Shown here piece by piece: positions 18,584 through 26,821 of a stretch of 64,000 nucleotides of DNA. This DNA comes from Chlamydia trachomatis A/HAR-13 (GTDB taxonomy: Bacteria > Chlamydiota > Chlamydiia > Chlamydiales > Chlamydiaceae): contig NC_007429.1 in NCBI RefSeq assembly GCF_000012125.1, positions 980,460 to 1,044,459 of the forward strand, in the 5' to 3' direction. The translations under genes and the position numbers were made by a program. The notes beneath the pieces were generated by a model. It saw only the letters and a program-made list of their open reading frames with translations. It was not told where the DNA came from and ran no database searches. Every line of letters starts with the position of its first letter. Position 1 is the stretch's first letter.

Positions 18584-19259
18584 GAATATTTTCTTTATAG
18601 CAAAAACATATTGCCAAAGTCATAGACAGTACCGAACCAAGTAGGATTGCATAGGCGCCGGACAGAATCAGAATTAGGAAGTAGAAATGGAGGAGTAGAA
18701 CAAAGCTCCATTTTCTAGATAAAGAGATAGGGAAAAGAGGGAGTGTCAGTCTTTTTTCTGGATCTAGGAAAACGCGGACAATCAAAAGAGCGCAGATTAA
18801 ACTTTCTGGTCCGAAGAAAGCTTGGGTGCTTCCAATTAACCATAGAAAGGCCCAAATGCTGATACCTGCAATACTGACTTGGGTAGTGAGTAAAAACACA
18901 AAGCTACCTGTTCCGAGTTTCTGAATAATTACATCTGTTGCTTTATAAAAGAGGATGAAATCCAAAACATTCCGCATGAGTAGGCGTTGCGTGATCTCAA
19001 GGCTGCGAAGATCCCCCAGCTTTAAGGTATCTGCTGTTACGAGAGGATAGGTGAGCCATTGCCAAAAATAATGTTGATGAATTCCTTTTACAGAGAGAGC
19101 GAGCCATTCTATAGGCCCACGCACTTGAAAAAAATATTGTAAGAAAAATGCGATGAAAGGAGCGGAGCAAGAAGTTACTAGTACTAGAAGGGGAAGCTGT
19201 TTTAGGGCTTTCCCCAAAAAGGGAGTTTGTTTGTACTTATCGGGGAAGATAACTCTCAT
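18555..19259 (-). CDS. Polytopic membrane protein, rhomboid-like fold lacking catalytic residues (CT846-type)
   Basis: A 234-residue integral membrane protein with about six hydrophobic segments. The pattern resembles rhomboids and Derlins: a loop with YFWQWLTYPLVTAD (compare the rhomboid W-R-x-x-T-Y loop), then LLMRNVLDFILF and a GxGSFVFLLTTQV segment. FFGPESLICALL stands where the GxSG serine would be. A small-residue-rich last helix, GAYAILLGSVLSM, has no catalytic His. So it looks like an inactive, pseudoprotease-type member. This is my inference from layout alone. Its 3' end overlaps the preceding small gene by 29 bp. CT846 by order. Confidence 0.7.
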   Translation of the reverse strand: MRVIFPDKYKQTPFLGKALKQLPLLVLVTSCSAPFIAFFLQYFFQVRGPIEWLALSVKGIHQHYFWQWLTYPLVTADTLKLGDLRSLEITQRLLMRNVLDFILFYKATDVIIQKLGTGSFVFLLTTQVSIAGISIWAFLWLIGSTQAFFGPESLICALLIVRVFLDPEKRLTLPLFPISLSRKWSFVLLLHFYFLILILSGAYAILLGSVLSMTLAICFCYKENIPNPYRGSYR

Positions 19260-19393
19260 GAAGGAGAGGCCTTTTTACAAAAGTGTTGATGATTGGCTCT
19301 ATTATCTAGGCTCTGTTTTTGGCTGTCAACCTTCCTTTTGTCTCGCAAAGTTTGTTATTTGGGTGCATAGGAAAACCTGTGCACCCCAAGATA

Positions 19394-19912
19394 TTAGTCC
19401 GAAGGAGACGTTGTAAGGTTTGCTTTAATCGTTAGATCGATGAGAGAGGTAAGGAGCGCGGAAACTGCTTGAAGAATTTTCATAGATTCTGTGGATGTGG
19501 CGTTCACCGATTTTTGGTTAGCTTGAGCACGTTGTTGAGCTGCGGACAGTTCCTGTTGGATAAGTTCTCTATTTGCTGTAATCTGTTGGTTCGATGTTTG
19601 AAAAGCCTGAATAGTGCTGTGATTCGTGTATTCGTCGTCAGAGCCATTTTTTTTGATTAGGTCAGGAACATATAACAAGGAGATGTTGATTAGTTCTTTG
19701 GTTTTTCTTTGTTGTTCCAGCGTATTTTCTTGTAAGACAGCCATAATAGCATGGCTGTAATCTGTCGTTGCGACGGAGAGTTTCAGCATGACTGTAATGC
19801 AGAAATACATAGCAGACTTTTTGTTAATCTCTATGGATGCAGGCTCTATTAGAGTAGAGTCTGGTATGACAGTATTTTTTTCAGGAAGAGTGGGGATGAT
19901 TGCACTACTCAT
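19394..19912 (-). CDS. DUF720-type protein, type III effector (CT847 orthologue)
   Basis: A 172-residue protein without signal peptide. Mostly helical, with a hydrophobic patch about residues 36-50 and a Gln/Asn-rich helix with QELSAAQQRAQANQKS (about 118-133). The C. trachomatis CT847 protein is published as a type III secreted protein that binds the host cell-cycle factor GCIP. That function is taken from the literature on the orthologue. It is the last of three related genes (16-28 bp apart), probably one operon. GAGGG lies seven bases before ATG 19912. Confidence 0.85.
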   Translation of the reverse strand: MSSAIIPTLPEKNTVIPDSTLIEPASIEINKKSAMYFCITVMLKLSVATTDYSHAIMAVLQENTLEQQRKTKELINISLLYVPDLIKKNGSDDEYTNHSTIQAFQTSNQQITANRELIQQELSAAQQRAQANQKSVNATSTESMKILQAVSALLTSLIDLTIKANLTTSPSD

Positions 19913-19927
19913 TGGATACCCTCTTTT

Positions 19928-20434
19928 TTAGATATTCGCGATCAAGCTAACGATTTGTGAGAACGTTTGAATGAGCGCCTGACCGACTTGTAGGGACTGT
20001 TGAATAATATTATTATTCGTGTTCAAATTACTGGAAATCACTTGAGAAGCATTTCCAAGACCAGATATTTGGTTTTGAATCGCTTGTCTAGATGCTCCGA
20101 CTGCTTGGTTAACCGATTGTACGTTTTGTAAATAAGAGGAGTTTTGAGAGTTTACTTGGTTTTTTGGAATGGTAGTGTATTGGTATAGCGCTTCTTCATT
20201 GTTCAGGAATGTTTGCGCGGCAGCATTAGCTTGCAATTGCTCTGCAACTAGAGACAAGTTATTTTGCGCGACGAGAACAGACTGGTAAATGTAGTAAACA
20301 GTAACGATGAGAGGGTTAGAATCCTTAGCAAATCGTGTTATAATCTCATCAGCCGTTGCAGAGTTTGTTGTTCCTGTAACCAGAGGTGTTTCAGGTAGCT
20401 GTAATACAGCATGCATTGGTTCTTTATGCCACAT
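19928..20434 (-). CDS. DUF720-type protein (CT848 orthologue)
   Basis: A 168-residue, Gln/Asn/Ser-rich helical protein. It shares the layout of its two neighbours: a hydrophobic helix about residues 35-60, then a long helix with repeated Gln/Asn (QAIQNQISGLGNASQVISSN), ending in LIQTFSQIVSLIANI. GAGG stands before ATG 20434. No signal peptide. It is a member of the same chlamydia-specific family as the type III effector downstream, so it is a candidate secreted protein, which is an inference. Confidence 0.8.
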   Translation of the reverse strand: MWHKEPMHAVLQLPETPLVTGTTNSATADEIITRFAKDSNPLIVTVYYIYQSVLVAQNNLSLVAEQLQANAAAQTFLNNEEALYQYTTIPKNQVNSQNSSYLQNVQSVNQAVGASRQAIQNQISGLGNASQVISSNLNTNNNIIQQSLQVGQALIQTFSQIVSLIANI

Positions 20435-20461
20435 AATTCTGCCTCGAATTAGTTTCTTGGG

Positions 20462-20941
20462 TTAAGACAGGGGTTTATTTAATTGGTTAACTGTGCTTCC
20501 CACGGAGTTCAATGTTTTGATGAAGGAGGAGTTCTGTTGAGCGATTTGCTGCATAATGTTGATGTTTGTAGATGCGTGAGAGAGGATAATCTGTCCATTT
20601 TGTCGGGCAGTTACTAATTGGTCTTGGATATTTGAGCGTTGTGCAGAATAGTTTTGGTTCTGGTTTTGTACTCGTGTGATTTCGTCTTCTTTAGCTCCAG
20701 AGCCAACGACAGCGTATTTGATTTGATTCGTTTCTTGGTTTAATTGCTGTTGGATATTAGTATTGTCGTTTAGCTGCTTAGATTGCGTGAGAATCGTCTC
20801 TTGACGTATTTCTACAGCTTCTAAAAGAAGAGAGTAAATGCTGAACAAGAGTTCTGCTATTGGAGGCGTTCCCAAAGGCTCTAAAGGAGGTAGCGAGGAG
20901 ACGTATTGTGTGTCTCCTACCTGTGAGGTTGCTGCTGACAT
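20462..20941 (-). CDS. DUF720-type protein (CT849 orthologue)
   Basis: First gene of the three-gene family cluster. 159 residues, with a hydrophobic segment near 27-42 (IAELLFSIYSLLLEAV) followed by a Gln/Asn-rich helical region (NDNTNIQQQLNQETNQ). No signal peptide. The start lacks a clear Shine-Dalgarno. The promoter of the cluster should lie in the 318-bp gap to its right. Confidence 0.78.
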   Translation of the reverse strand: MSAATSQVGDTQYVSSLPPLEPLGTPPIAELLFSIYSLLLEAVEIRQETILTQSKQLNDNTNIQQQLNQETNQIKYAVVGSGAKEDEITRVQNQNQNYSAQRSNIQDQLVTARQNGQIILSHASTNINIMQQIAQQNSSFIKTLNSVGSTVNQLNKPLS

Positions 20942-21259
20942 ATTCTAAAAAATTTTTTTGGTTTTTTTATTTTTTATTTTACCAGCAATTTCTCTCTTTA
21001 ATAAAAATAATAATTTGTTTTAAAAATAAGCCGCTTATTTAAGCCTCTTTCTTTTAAGTGCTAACAGCCTTGAGAGAGGGGTGTAGGCTTTTCTTCTGTT
21101 CAAATCGGATATTTGGACAGCCCGCGATTCTTCCCTAAAAAGGATTTTGGAAGGAATTAGCGGAGGAAGGTTACATATTATTAATCAAGTGTTTAAGGTT
21201 TTTCGCAGAAGGCTGCGAGAAATGTTTAAATGAAACCTGTTTTCCAATGAGGGGGCTGT
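20942..21259. promoter_or_regulatory. Divergent intergenic region upstream of the DUF720 cluster and CT849.1
   Basis: This 318-bp gap is expected to hold promoters for both directions. It contains an A/T-rich inverted repeat AAATAAG/CTTATTT with a 3-nt spacer (21024-21040), and a GCAG/CTGC-based hairpin around 21201-21224. I could not identify an RNA gene. A small regulatory RNA cannot be excluded. Confidence 0.3.
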
Positions 21260-21448
21260 GTGGCAGAAACTCAAGACTGCGAGCGATTGGATTTTTTAAA
21301 TGGTGATGATATTAGTGCTTATGTAGTGCTAACTTGTGGGCAACCCTCGGCTGAAGGGAAAATGAATGTCGAGATGGTGTATGAAGGGGATCGAGAATTG
21401 GTTAGCTTTTTGTTAACCAAAGCGTTAGCTTCTTTGGAGCAGCCCTAA
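21260..21448 (+). CDS. Small hypothetical protein (CT849.1-type)
   Basis: A 62-residue acidic protein with no family I recognise. The GTG start at 21260 follows a strong GAGGGGG, supporting translation. It lies 18 bp before the Inc gene and is likely co-transcribed with it. Confidence 0.6.
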   Translation: MAETQDCERLDFLNGDDISAYVVLTCGQPSAEGKMNVEMVYEGDRELVSFLLTKALASLEQP

Positions 21449-21466
21449 ACAAAAAAGAGGGTTCTA

Positions 21467-22684
21467 ATGGGATTCGGAACTGTGAGAGGGAAAGGAAAAG
21501 CTGTGAAGTCCTTCTTCCTAAGGCCTCTACAGAATCTTGAAGTAGGGCTCTTTTCATTACCTATAGTGTTATTGTTGGGGGAGATTGGGTGTGTATCTTC
21601 AATCTCTTCCGTTTCTTTAGTAGCTGTTTTAAGTATTGTAGGCGTTTTCGTTGCTCTAGTTTCCTTCTTCCGTAGTTGGGGCTATGGGCTCTCTGTTGTA
21701 GGGGCTATATTTTTCGGGGTGGCTCTTTGTAACAATTTCCCTGTGTCTGTTTTTTGGGGAGGATTGTTAACTGTCTCTTTTATTATTTCTTATGGGATTC
21801 TTCTGCTGAGTGTGTCTTTGGTTGAAGGACATATTAAGGAGAAGGCTGTATCTTTATCAGAGCTGACGGCATCGCACAATTCCCTTCAAGACTCCTATAA
21901 CCGCGAAGTGCAAGAACGAAAAGAAAAGGAGCTTCTTGCCCAGAGTAAGATAACTTCTTTAGAACAAGAGCTTTCTGTTTCGCATGAGCAACTCCAAGAG
22001 GTTTCCAGGAAATATACGCATGCAAGTGAAGATTTACAGATTCTTATTGATCAGAGGGATAGCTGGTTAAAAGATTACATGACTCTCCATCAAGAGTATG
22101 TGCGTGTAGTTGCTGGAGATGAAGAGAATGTCATTTTCCCTTGGAAAGTCTTTCAGGGTAATTCTGAAAAGGATTCTGGTTATCAGCAGCGGGTTCAGGA
22201 TGCTGAACATAAGATCGCTCATTTAGAGAAGCTCTGTGAAGAGGAAAATAGCGGGAAGCGCTATGCTGAGGAGTGCTTGGATAAGGCCTTAGCAGATTTA
22301 TTAGAGTCTACTCGGCTTAGGGAAATTCTAGAGAAAGAGATCTTCCAAAAGGATGAGGAGATCGCATCTTTGAAACAAGAGATTGCAGCGGAAAAGCTTT
22401 TGAGTTCTTCGGTCAGTGATGACAGAGCGGCTTATAAGGGTAAGTACCTGCAATTAAGGGAGCAGTTCACTGTTAAGGATTCCTTTCTGAAAAAAGCTAG
22501 ACGCGAACGCTTCTTAGCTCAAGAGCAACTTTTAGTTTTGAAGCGAGCTAAAGAAGAAGAAGCCTCGAATTTGTCTACAACGGATAGTTTTTCTATTATT
22601 CAAAATCTTTTGCTACAAATTGAGGCACTAGAAGAAGAAGTTACTTATCTAGAAGAGTTAGTACTTCACAACCAGAATCGGTAA
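21467..22684 (+). CDS. Inclusion membrane protein (CT850 orthologue)
   Basis: A 405-residue protein with several hydrophobic stretches close together between about residues 30 and 118 (roughly 30-65 and 70-118) and a long Glu/Lys/Gln coiled coil to the C terminus (about 120-400). The bilobed hydrophobic region is the Inc signature: type III secreted and inserted in the inclusion membrane with cytosolic tails. Its orthologue CT850 is reported to bind the dynein light chain DYNLT1, which is literature knowledge. The 3' end overlaps the convergent map gene by 44 bp. Confidence 0.85.
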   Translation: MGFGTVRGKGKAVKSFFLRPLQNLEVGLFSLPIVLLLGEIGCVSSISSVSLVAVLSIVGVFVALVSFFRSWGYGLSVVGAIFFGVALCNNFPVSVFWGGLLTVSFIISYGILLLSVSLVEGHIKEKAVSLSELTASHNSLQDSYNREVQERKEKELLAQSKITSLEQELSVSHEQLQEVSRKYTHASEDLQILIDQRDSWLKDYMTLHQEYVRVVAGDEENVIFPWKVFQGNSEKDSGYQQRVQDAEHKIAHLEKLCEEENSGKRYAEECLDKALADLLESTRLREILEKEIFQKDEEIASLKQEIAAEKLLSSSVSDDRAAYKGKYLQLREQFTVKDSFLKKARRERFLAQEQLLVLKRAKEEEASNLSTTDSFSIIQNLLLQIEALEEEVTYLEELVLHNQNR

Positions 22685-23516
22685 TCAGAATAGCATGTTC
22701 CCATTGTGCACTAGGCTGGTGGTCACATGTTCGTGCCTCCCAATGGTTTATTGGGTCAATAAACCCTTCTTTCTTTCCGACATTGATCATAGGCTCGATA
22801 GTGAAGATCATTCCAGGTGCTAGAGGGATTTTACAAGAGTTTCTATGGTGTGCCACAAAAGGATTTTCATGAAACTTGACTCCCACTCCGTGTCCAACAA
22901 ACTGGTCAACAACAGAGAAGCCATATTTAGCTGCACAATTTTCAATCACTTCGCCAATTTCATACAGAGGAAGGTTAGGTTCGAGAATAGAGATAGCAGC
23001 ATTAAGAGCTTCTAGAGAAGCTTCACAGACTTTTCTTTTGATCTCAGAGACTTCTCCAATCATCACCATTCGGCTGCAATCTCCATAGAATCCATCGACA
23101 ATGCAGGAAACATCAATGTTCATAATGTCCCCATTTTGTAACGGGATATCATTGGGGATGCCGTGGCAAATGACTTCATTTAGTGATGTACAGATTGTTT
23201 TTGGAAAAGGCGGATGGCCATAATTAAGAGGAGCTGGAATGGCATTATGGCGTTTATGTAACTCTCGAGAGAGAAGATCTAGTTCGTTTGTAGTTACCCC
23301 TTCCTTAGCAGCTTCGCATAAAGCATCGAGAATATGAGCTGTAACTTGGCAAGCTTTACGAATCTTTTCTATCTGTTCTGGCGTTTTGATAATGATATCA
23401 TAACGAGAGGCGTAAAGTTGTCGTAAATTATCAAGGGGACGTTCTGGTTTAGTTGGGTAATGGCAGTGTTTCCATTTTTTGTTACTGCCGCACCAGCAAG
23501 GATCGTTTCTTTTCAT
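22641..23516 (-). CDS. map: Methionine aminopeptidase type I with N-terminal SEC-C motif
   Basis: Removes N-terminal Met from nascent proteins. 291 residues. The first 25 carry a SEC-C zinc knuckle (CWCGSNKKWKHC). The pita-bread core follows, with the metal ligands GDIMNIDVSCIVDGFYGD, HGVGVKFHENP, IFTIEPMINVG and the last QWEHAILIT. Length is normal for the SEC-C form. The 3' end overlaps the Inc gene. CT851 by order. Confidence 0.95.
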   Translation of the reverse strand: MKRNDPCWCGSNKKWKHCHYPTKPERPLDNLRQLYASRYDIIIKTPEQIEKIRKACQVTAHILDALCEAAKEGVTTNELDLLSRELHKRHNAIPAPLNYGHPPFPKTICTSLNEVICHGIPNDIPLQNGDIMNIDVSCIVDGFYGDCSRMVMIGEVSEIKRKVCEASLEALNAAISILEPNLPLYEIGEVIENCAAKYGFSVVDQFVGHGVGVKFHENPFVAHHRNSCKIPLAPGMIFTIEPMINVGKKEGFIDPINHWEARTCDHQPSAQWEHAILITDSGCEVLTLLDK

Positions 23517-23573
23517 AAAAGGAACCCAAAGAGTGATTTCTGATTTCCCTATCTCTTGACATAGAGAAAAGCT

Positions 23574-24188
23574 TTAAGGTGTAACACAATACCCTATATT
23601 GAAAGCCGTAGAAAGAGCTTTTAACATAAGATTACCTGCCATCAAAGCCAAACTAATACCAAATAATCGTTCCAAAGCTAACAGTCCCATTTGGCCAAAT
23701 AAGCGATTGATAGAGCTAGAAAGGAGAAGCGTGATCAGAGAGAATAGCCAAGCAAGCACAATAGCTCCCAGAACGATCTCTTTTGGGAAAATACCTTCCT
23801 CCATATGGCCTAAAGTCGATGTAATCATTGCTGGGCCTGTGATCACAGGAAAAGCTAAGGGGAAGAAAATGGGTTCGTCTTTATCTCTCTCTAAAGTTTC
23901 TGTTTGGGGAGGAAGTGCCTTCATCATATCAATGGCTATGGAGCCAAGCAGTAGGCTTCCTGTAAATTGAAAGGCAGGTAAAATGATCCCTAGTAAGCGG
24001 AAAAAGCCTCGACCAAAAGTAACGAATAGTAGCAGCAAGAGCAGTGCGAAAATAGATTCTCGTAAAATGATACGTTGCTGTTTTTTGAAAGAGAAATTTT
24101 TTAATAATGCAATAAAAACGGGAAGAGAGCCCAAAGCATTGAAAAGAGCATAAAAAAGTAAAGTAAGACGAAATAGTGAATGTAGCAT
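23574..24188 (-). CDS. MarC family integral membrane protein (YhgN-like)
   Basis: 204 residues with about six membrane helices. The family features are LLFYALFNALGSLPVFIALL at the start, IILRESIFALLLLL, then FFPLAFPVITGPAMITS in the middle. MarC proteins have no established transport activity. It lies 17 bp downstream of a diverged relative with which it is probably co-transcribed. CT852 by order. Confidence 0.85.
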   Translation of the reverse strand: MLHSLFRLTLLFYALFNALGSLPVFIALLKNFSFKKQQRIILRESIFALLLLLLFVTFGRGFFRLLGIILPAFQFTGSLLLGSIAIDMMKALPPQTETLERDKDEPIFFPLAFPVITGPAMITSTLGHMEEGIFPKEIVLGAIVLAWLFSLITLLLSSSINRLFGQMGLLALERLFGISLALMAGNLMLKALSTAFNIGYCVTP

Positions 24189-24205
24189 AAATTACACGAG
24201 CTTTC

Positions 24206-24802
24206 TTATAGGAAAGTTTGTTGTAGGCCAGATACCAGAAGTTGAGCGCCTACAATCACGACAGCTAGACCTAGGATGGTTTGTGTTGCGATGATCGTTT
24301 GCGAGCCAGCCTTATTCGTTGTTTGAAGAACAATTGTGGTTATTGTCATCATCAGCCAGGATAGACACAGCAACGTGCAAACAATGGAAAAAGGAAGTTG
24401 CTGCATAGCTAAGGGGGCGCAGGCACATAGCCATGAAGGCCCGATCATGAGAGGAAGGGCTATGGGAGCTACTTTAGGTGACTGGGATAACGAAGGAATT
24501 TTACTCCAAAGGGATGCTTGAGTATTCCGAAGAATAGCCCGCATTCCTGTGAACATAACCCCACACCCTCCGACAACAGTAGCTGCGCATGCTGGTGTTT
24601 GCAAAGAGTAAAGTAGCCCTGATAATAGAGGATAAAGAACAAAAGACCCGAGAAGAGCAAAAAGACTTTCCCTCAAGAGAAGCAGCGCTTTGCTTCTTTT
24701 AGATAAATTACCTAGGATTGTACTAAGAACCTCGACATTAGTCGTAGAGTCTGCTGCTAAAAATAAAATACAGCTTTGAGACAGCAAAAAAAATGACCAG
24801 TC
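24206..24802 (-). CDS. MarC-like membrane protein, diverged paralogue
   Basis: 198 residues from ATG 24802. The frame is open to a GTG at 24892 (228 residues), but aligning with its MarC neighbour places the true start near the ATG. Similar blocks are LLLLRESLFALLGS and VAPIALPLMIGPSWL, in the same positions. The middle is rich in Gly/Ala/Cys helices (VVGGCGVMFTGM). It is likely a duplicated and diverged copy. CT853 by order. Function unknown. Confidence 0.75.
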   Translation of the reverse strand, partial: DWSFFLLSQSCILFLAADSTTNVEVLSTILGNLSKRSKALLLLRESLFALLGSFVLYPLLSGLLYSLQTPACAATVVGGCGVMFTGMRAILRNTQASLWSKIPSLSQSPKVAPIALPLMIGPSWLCACAPLAMQQLPFSIVCTLLCLSWLMMTITTIVLQTTNKAGSQTIIATQTILGLAVVIVGAQLLVSGLQQTFL

Positions 24803-24999
24803 CATGAGACGTTTGTAAAGAGGTTGGTGGTTATATCTTGAAAGAAGGGATCTTTCAGTCCTTTGTAACTGAGGGATCCCCGAAATCGTCACACAGAAGT
24901 GTAGTTCAAATTGAGATTTAGTGAAACCTAATAATCAACGAGAAAGAGTAACATTTTTTTTGACTAACGAACTCGTAGTGTTGAAACAAAGAGGTTGAG

Positions 25000-26769
25000 T
25001 TAGGAAGAAGCTATTGTCTCAGATACATCACTAATCAAGGTTTCAATAGAAAAAGTATCGATGGAAGTTCGCAGATCAGGGCAAGTTGTAGACAATGTTA
25101 CGAGTAGAGATTCTAGCAATTCTCGTGATAAAGGTTCCTGAGTTTTGGCCAACAAAGGAAGGGTAACTTCCCATTGAGCCCGCTCATCGGATAACACTTT
25201 AGGAGAGTCTTTAGTTGCTTCTACGTAGATAGCGAAAGCCTCTTGGGGATATTCACGACAGAAATCCAGACTGCGAGATAAAGCTTTTTGCAAGCTTTGG
25301 AGTGTTTGAGGTGTCATCGCTGGAGACCCTTTTTTCCCGCAAATAAGGAGCTGCGGGCCTGTAGGGGATCCATAAGTGTCAGAAAGAAAACAACCGGTAG
25401 GGGTTCCCTTTAAGGCGATAGTGACGCCCTCAACATTGTAAAAACCTCCATACAAGAAATCAACTTGATAAGTGAGCATAGGAGAAATCATATCTGCGCT
25501 GACGTTTTTGATTTCTGAAGGAACCACATGATGCTTGCGTAAAGCCTCTAGCAGATTAGGCAGGTTCTTGGAGTCATTGAGGCAAAAGCCTAGTACGCGT
25601 CCGTTAAGATCTTCAAGTTTTTCAATGCCTTCATTTTTTCTATAGATCAGACCTTGCAAGGAGCTGTCGATAAGTCTGCCTGCTACTTGAACAGGAGCTC
25701 CTCGAACTGCAGTTTTCAATACCCCTAAGCTGTGGTAAAGCGTGTAATCTACTTTCTCAAGAAGCAGATGAGGAATAGAAGAACAAGTATCCGTATTTTT
25801 TTGTAAGGTTAAGGAAATCCCTTCATCTACAAAAAATCCTTTTTCTACACCTACATAGAGGGGAATGTGATTAGGATTCGGAGTCCAATCCAAGAGTAGA
25901 GTAAAGGATTTAGTAGGGACGGGAGCGGCTAATTTTGGATCGTCTTTTAAGTAGAAAAGACAGGGCAATACAGTAATTGGAATTAGAGCAAAGACCCATT
26001 TTTTCCCAAAAGATCTTTTGGAAGTTTTTTCCATTCTAAAGAAAAAAAAGGTGCTGCGCTCAAGAAGTAAAACGCTATAAAACAGACTTAGAGTCAGCAT
26101 GGTTAGGACAAATAAACCCGCTAGAGCCATTGCCATGTCATAGTTTCTGCGGCTTTCCAGAATAAGAATACCTAGACCAGATTGTGTTGCAACCCATTCT
26201 CCAGCAATGGTCGCAAATCCTGCGGCACTCATAGCAATTTTAAGCCCAGAGAAAATATGTGGCAGACCGTTAGGAATTCTTAATTTAAAGAGTTTCTGCC
26301 AAGTAGTTGCTTGGTAAAGCGTAAATTGTTCTAAGAGTTCCTCAGGAGAATTTTTAATTCCCTGATGAATGGTCAGAGCTAAAGGGAAAAAGATGCTAAG
26401 AGCTGTTGGGATGATTACTGCTCTTGTCCCCCAACCAAACCAAAGAACGATTAAAGGGGTTAGAGTGAACATAGGAAGGCATTGCACCAGAACACACAAG
26501 GGGTGCAACAAGCCTTGAGTAGCAGGAAATAGAAGCATGGTAGCAGAAAAGAGGATAGCAAGTAGTAATGCTAAAAAGAATCCTCCTAAAATGCCTTGGG
26601 CTGTATAGCAAGAATGCTGGAATAGTACCGGGAAAGAATGGATCCCTGTCGTAAGTACCTTCGATGGAGGAGGGCATATAAAGCCAAAACTCGGATAGTT
26701 TTGAGCACAAAACTCCCAGAGTCCAATCAAGGGAAGGATGATGAGTAAATAGCTAATAAATTTTTTCAT
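25000..26769 (-). CDS. Fused ABC-transporter permease and ThiY/NMT1-like binding protein
   Basis: A 589-residue fusion. Residues about 1-245 are an ABC permease of the ThiX/SsuC kind: six helices, with a coupling loop EELLEQFTLYQATTWQKLFKLRIPNGLP. After a Lys/Arg linker comes a further hydrophobic helix (about 256-270), then the NMT1/THI5-like substrate-binding domain, beginning LDWTPNPNHIPLYVGVEKGFF and KVDYTLYHS. In other bacteria this combination imports thiamine pyrimidine precursors, as separate proteins. Specificity here is an inference. No ATPase gene is next to it. CT854 by order. Confidence 0.85.
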   Translation of the reverse strand: MKKFISYLLIILPLIGLWEFCAQNYPSFGFICPPPSKVLTTGIHSFPVLFQHSCYTAQGILGGFFLALLLAILFSATMLLFPATQGLLHPLCVLVQCLPMFTLTPLIVLWFGWGTRAVIIPTALSIFFPLALTIHQGIKNSPEELLEQFTLYQATTWQKLFKLRIPNGLPHIFSGLKIAMSAAGFATIAGEWVATQSGLGILILESRRNYDMAMALAGLFVLTMLTLSLFYSVLLLERSTFFFFRMEKTSKRSFGKKWVFALIPITVLPCLFYLKDDPKLAAPVPTKSFTLLLDWTPNPNHIPLYVGVEKGFFVDEGISLTLQKNTDTCSSIPHLLLEKVDYTLYHSLGVLKTAVRGAPVQVAGRLIDSSLQGLIYRKNEGIEKLEDLNGRVLGFCLNDSKNLPNLLEALRKHHVVPSEIKNVSADMISPMLTYQVDFLYGGFYNVEGVTIALKGTPTGCFLSDTYGSPTGPQLLICGKKGSPAMTPQTLQSLQKALSRSLDFCREYPQEAFAIYVEATKDSPKVLSDERAQWEVTLPLLAKTQEPLSRELLESLLVTLSTTCPDLRTSIDTFSIETLISDVSETIASS

Positions 26770-26821
26770 AAAAATAGAAAAAACGACTTCATGAAGGAAG
26801 AATCATAGGGGAAGAGAGCAT

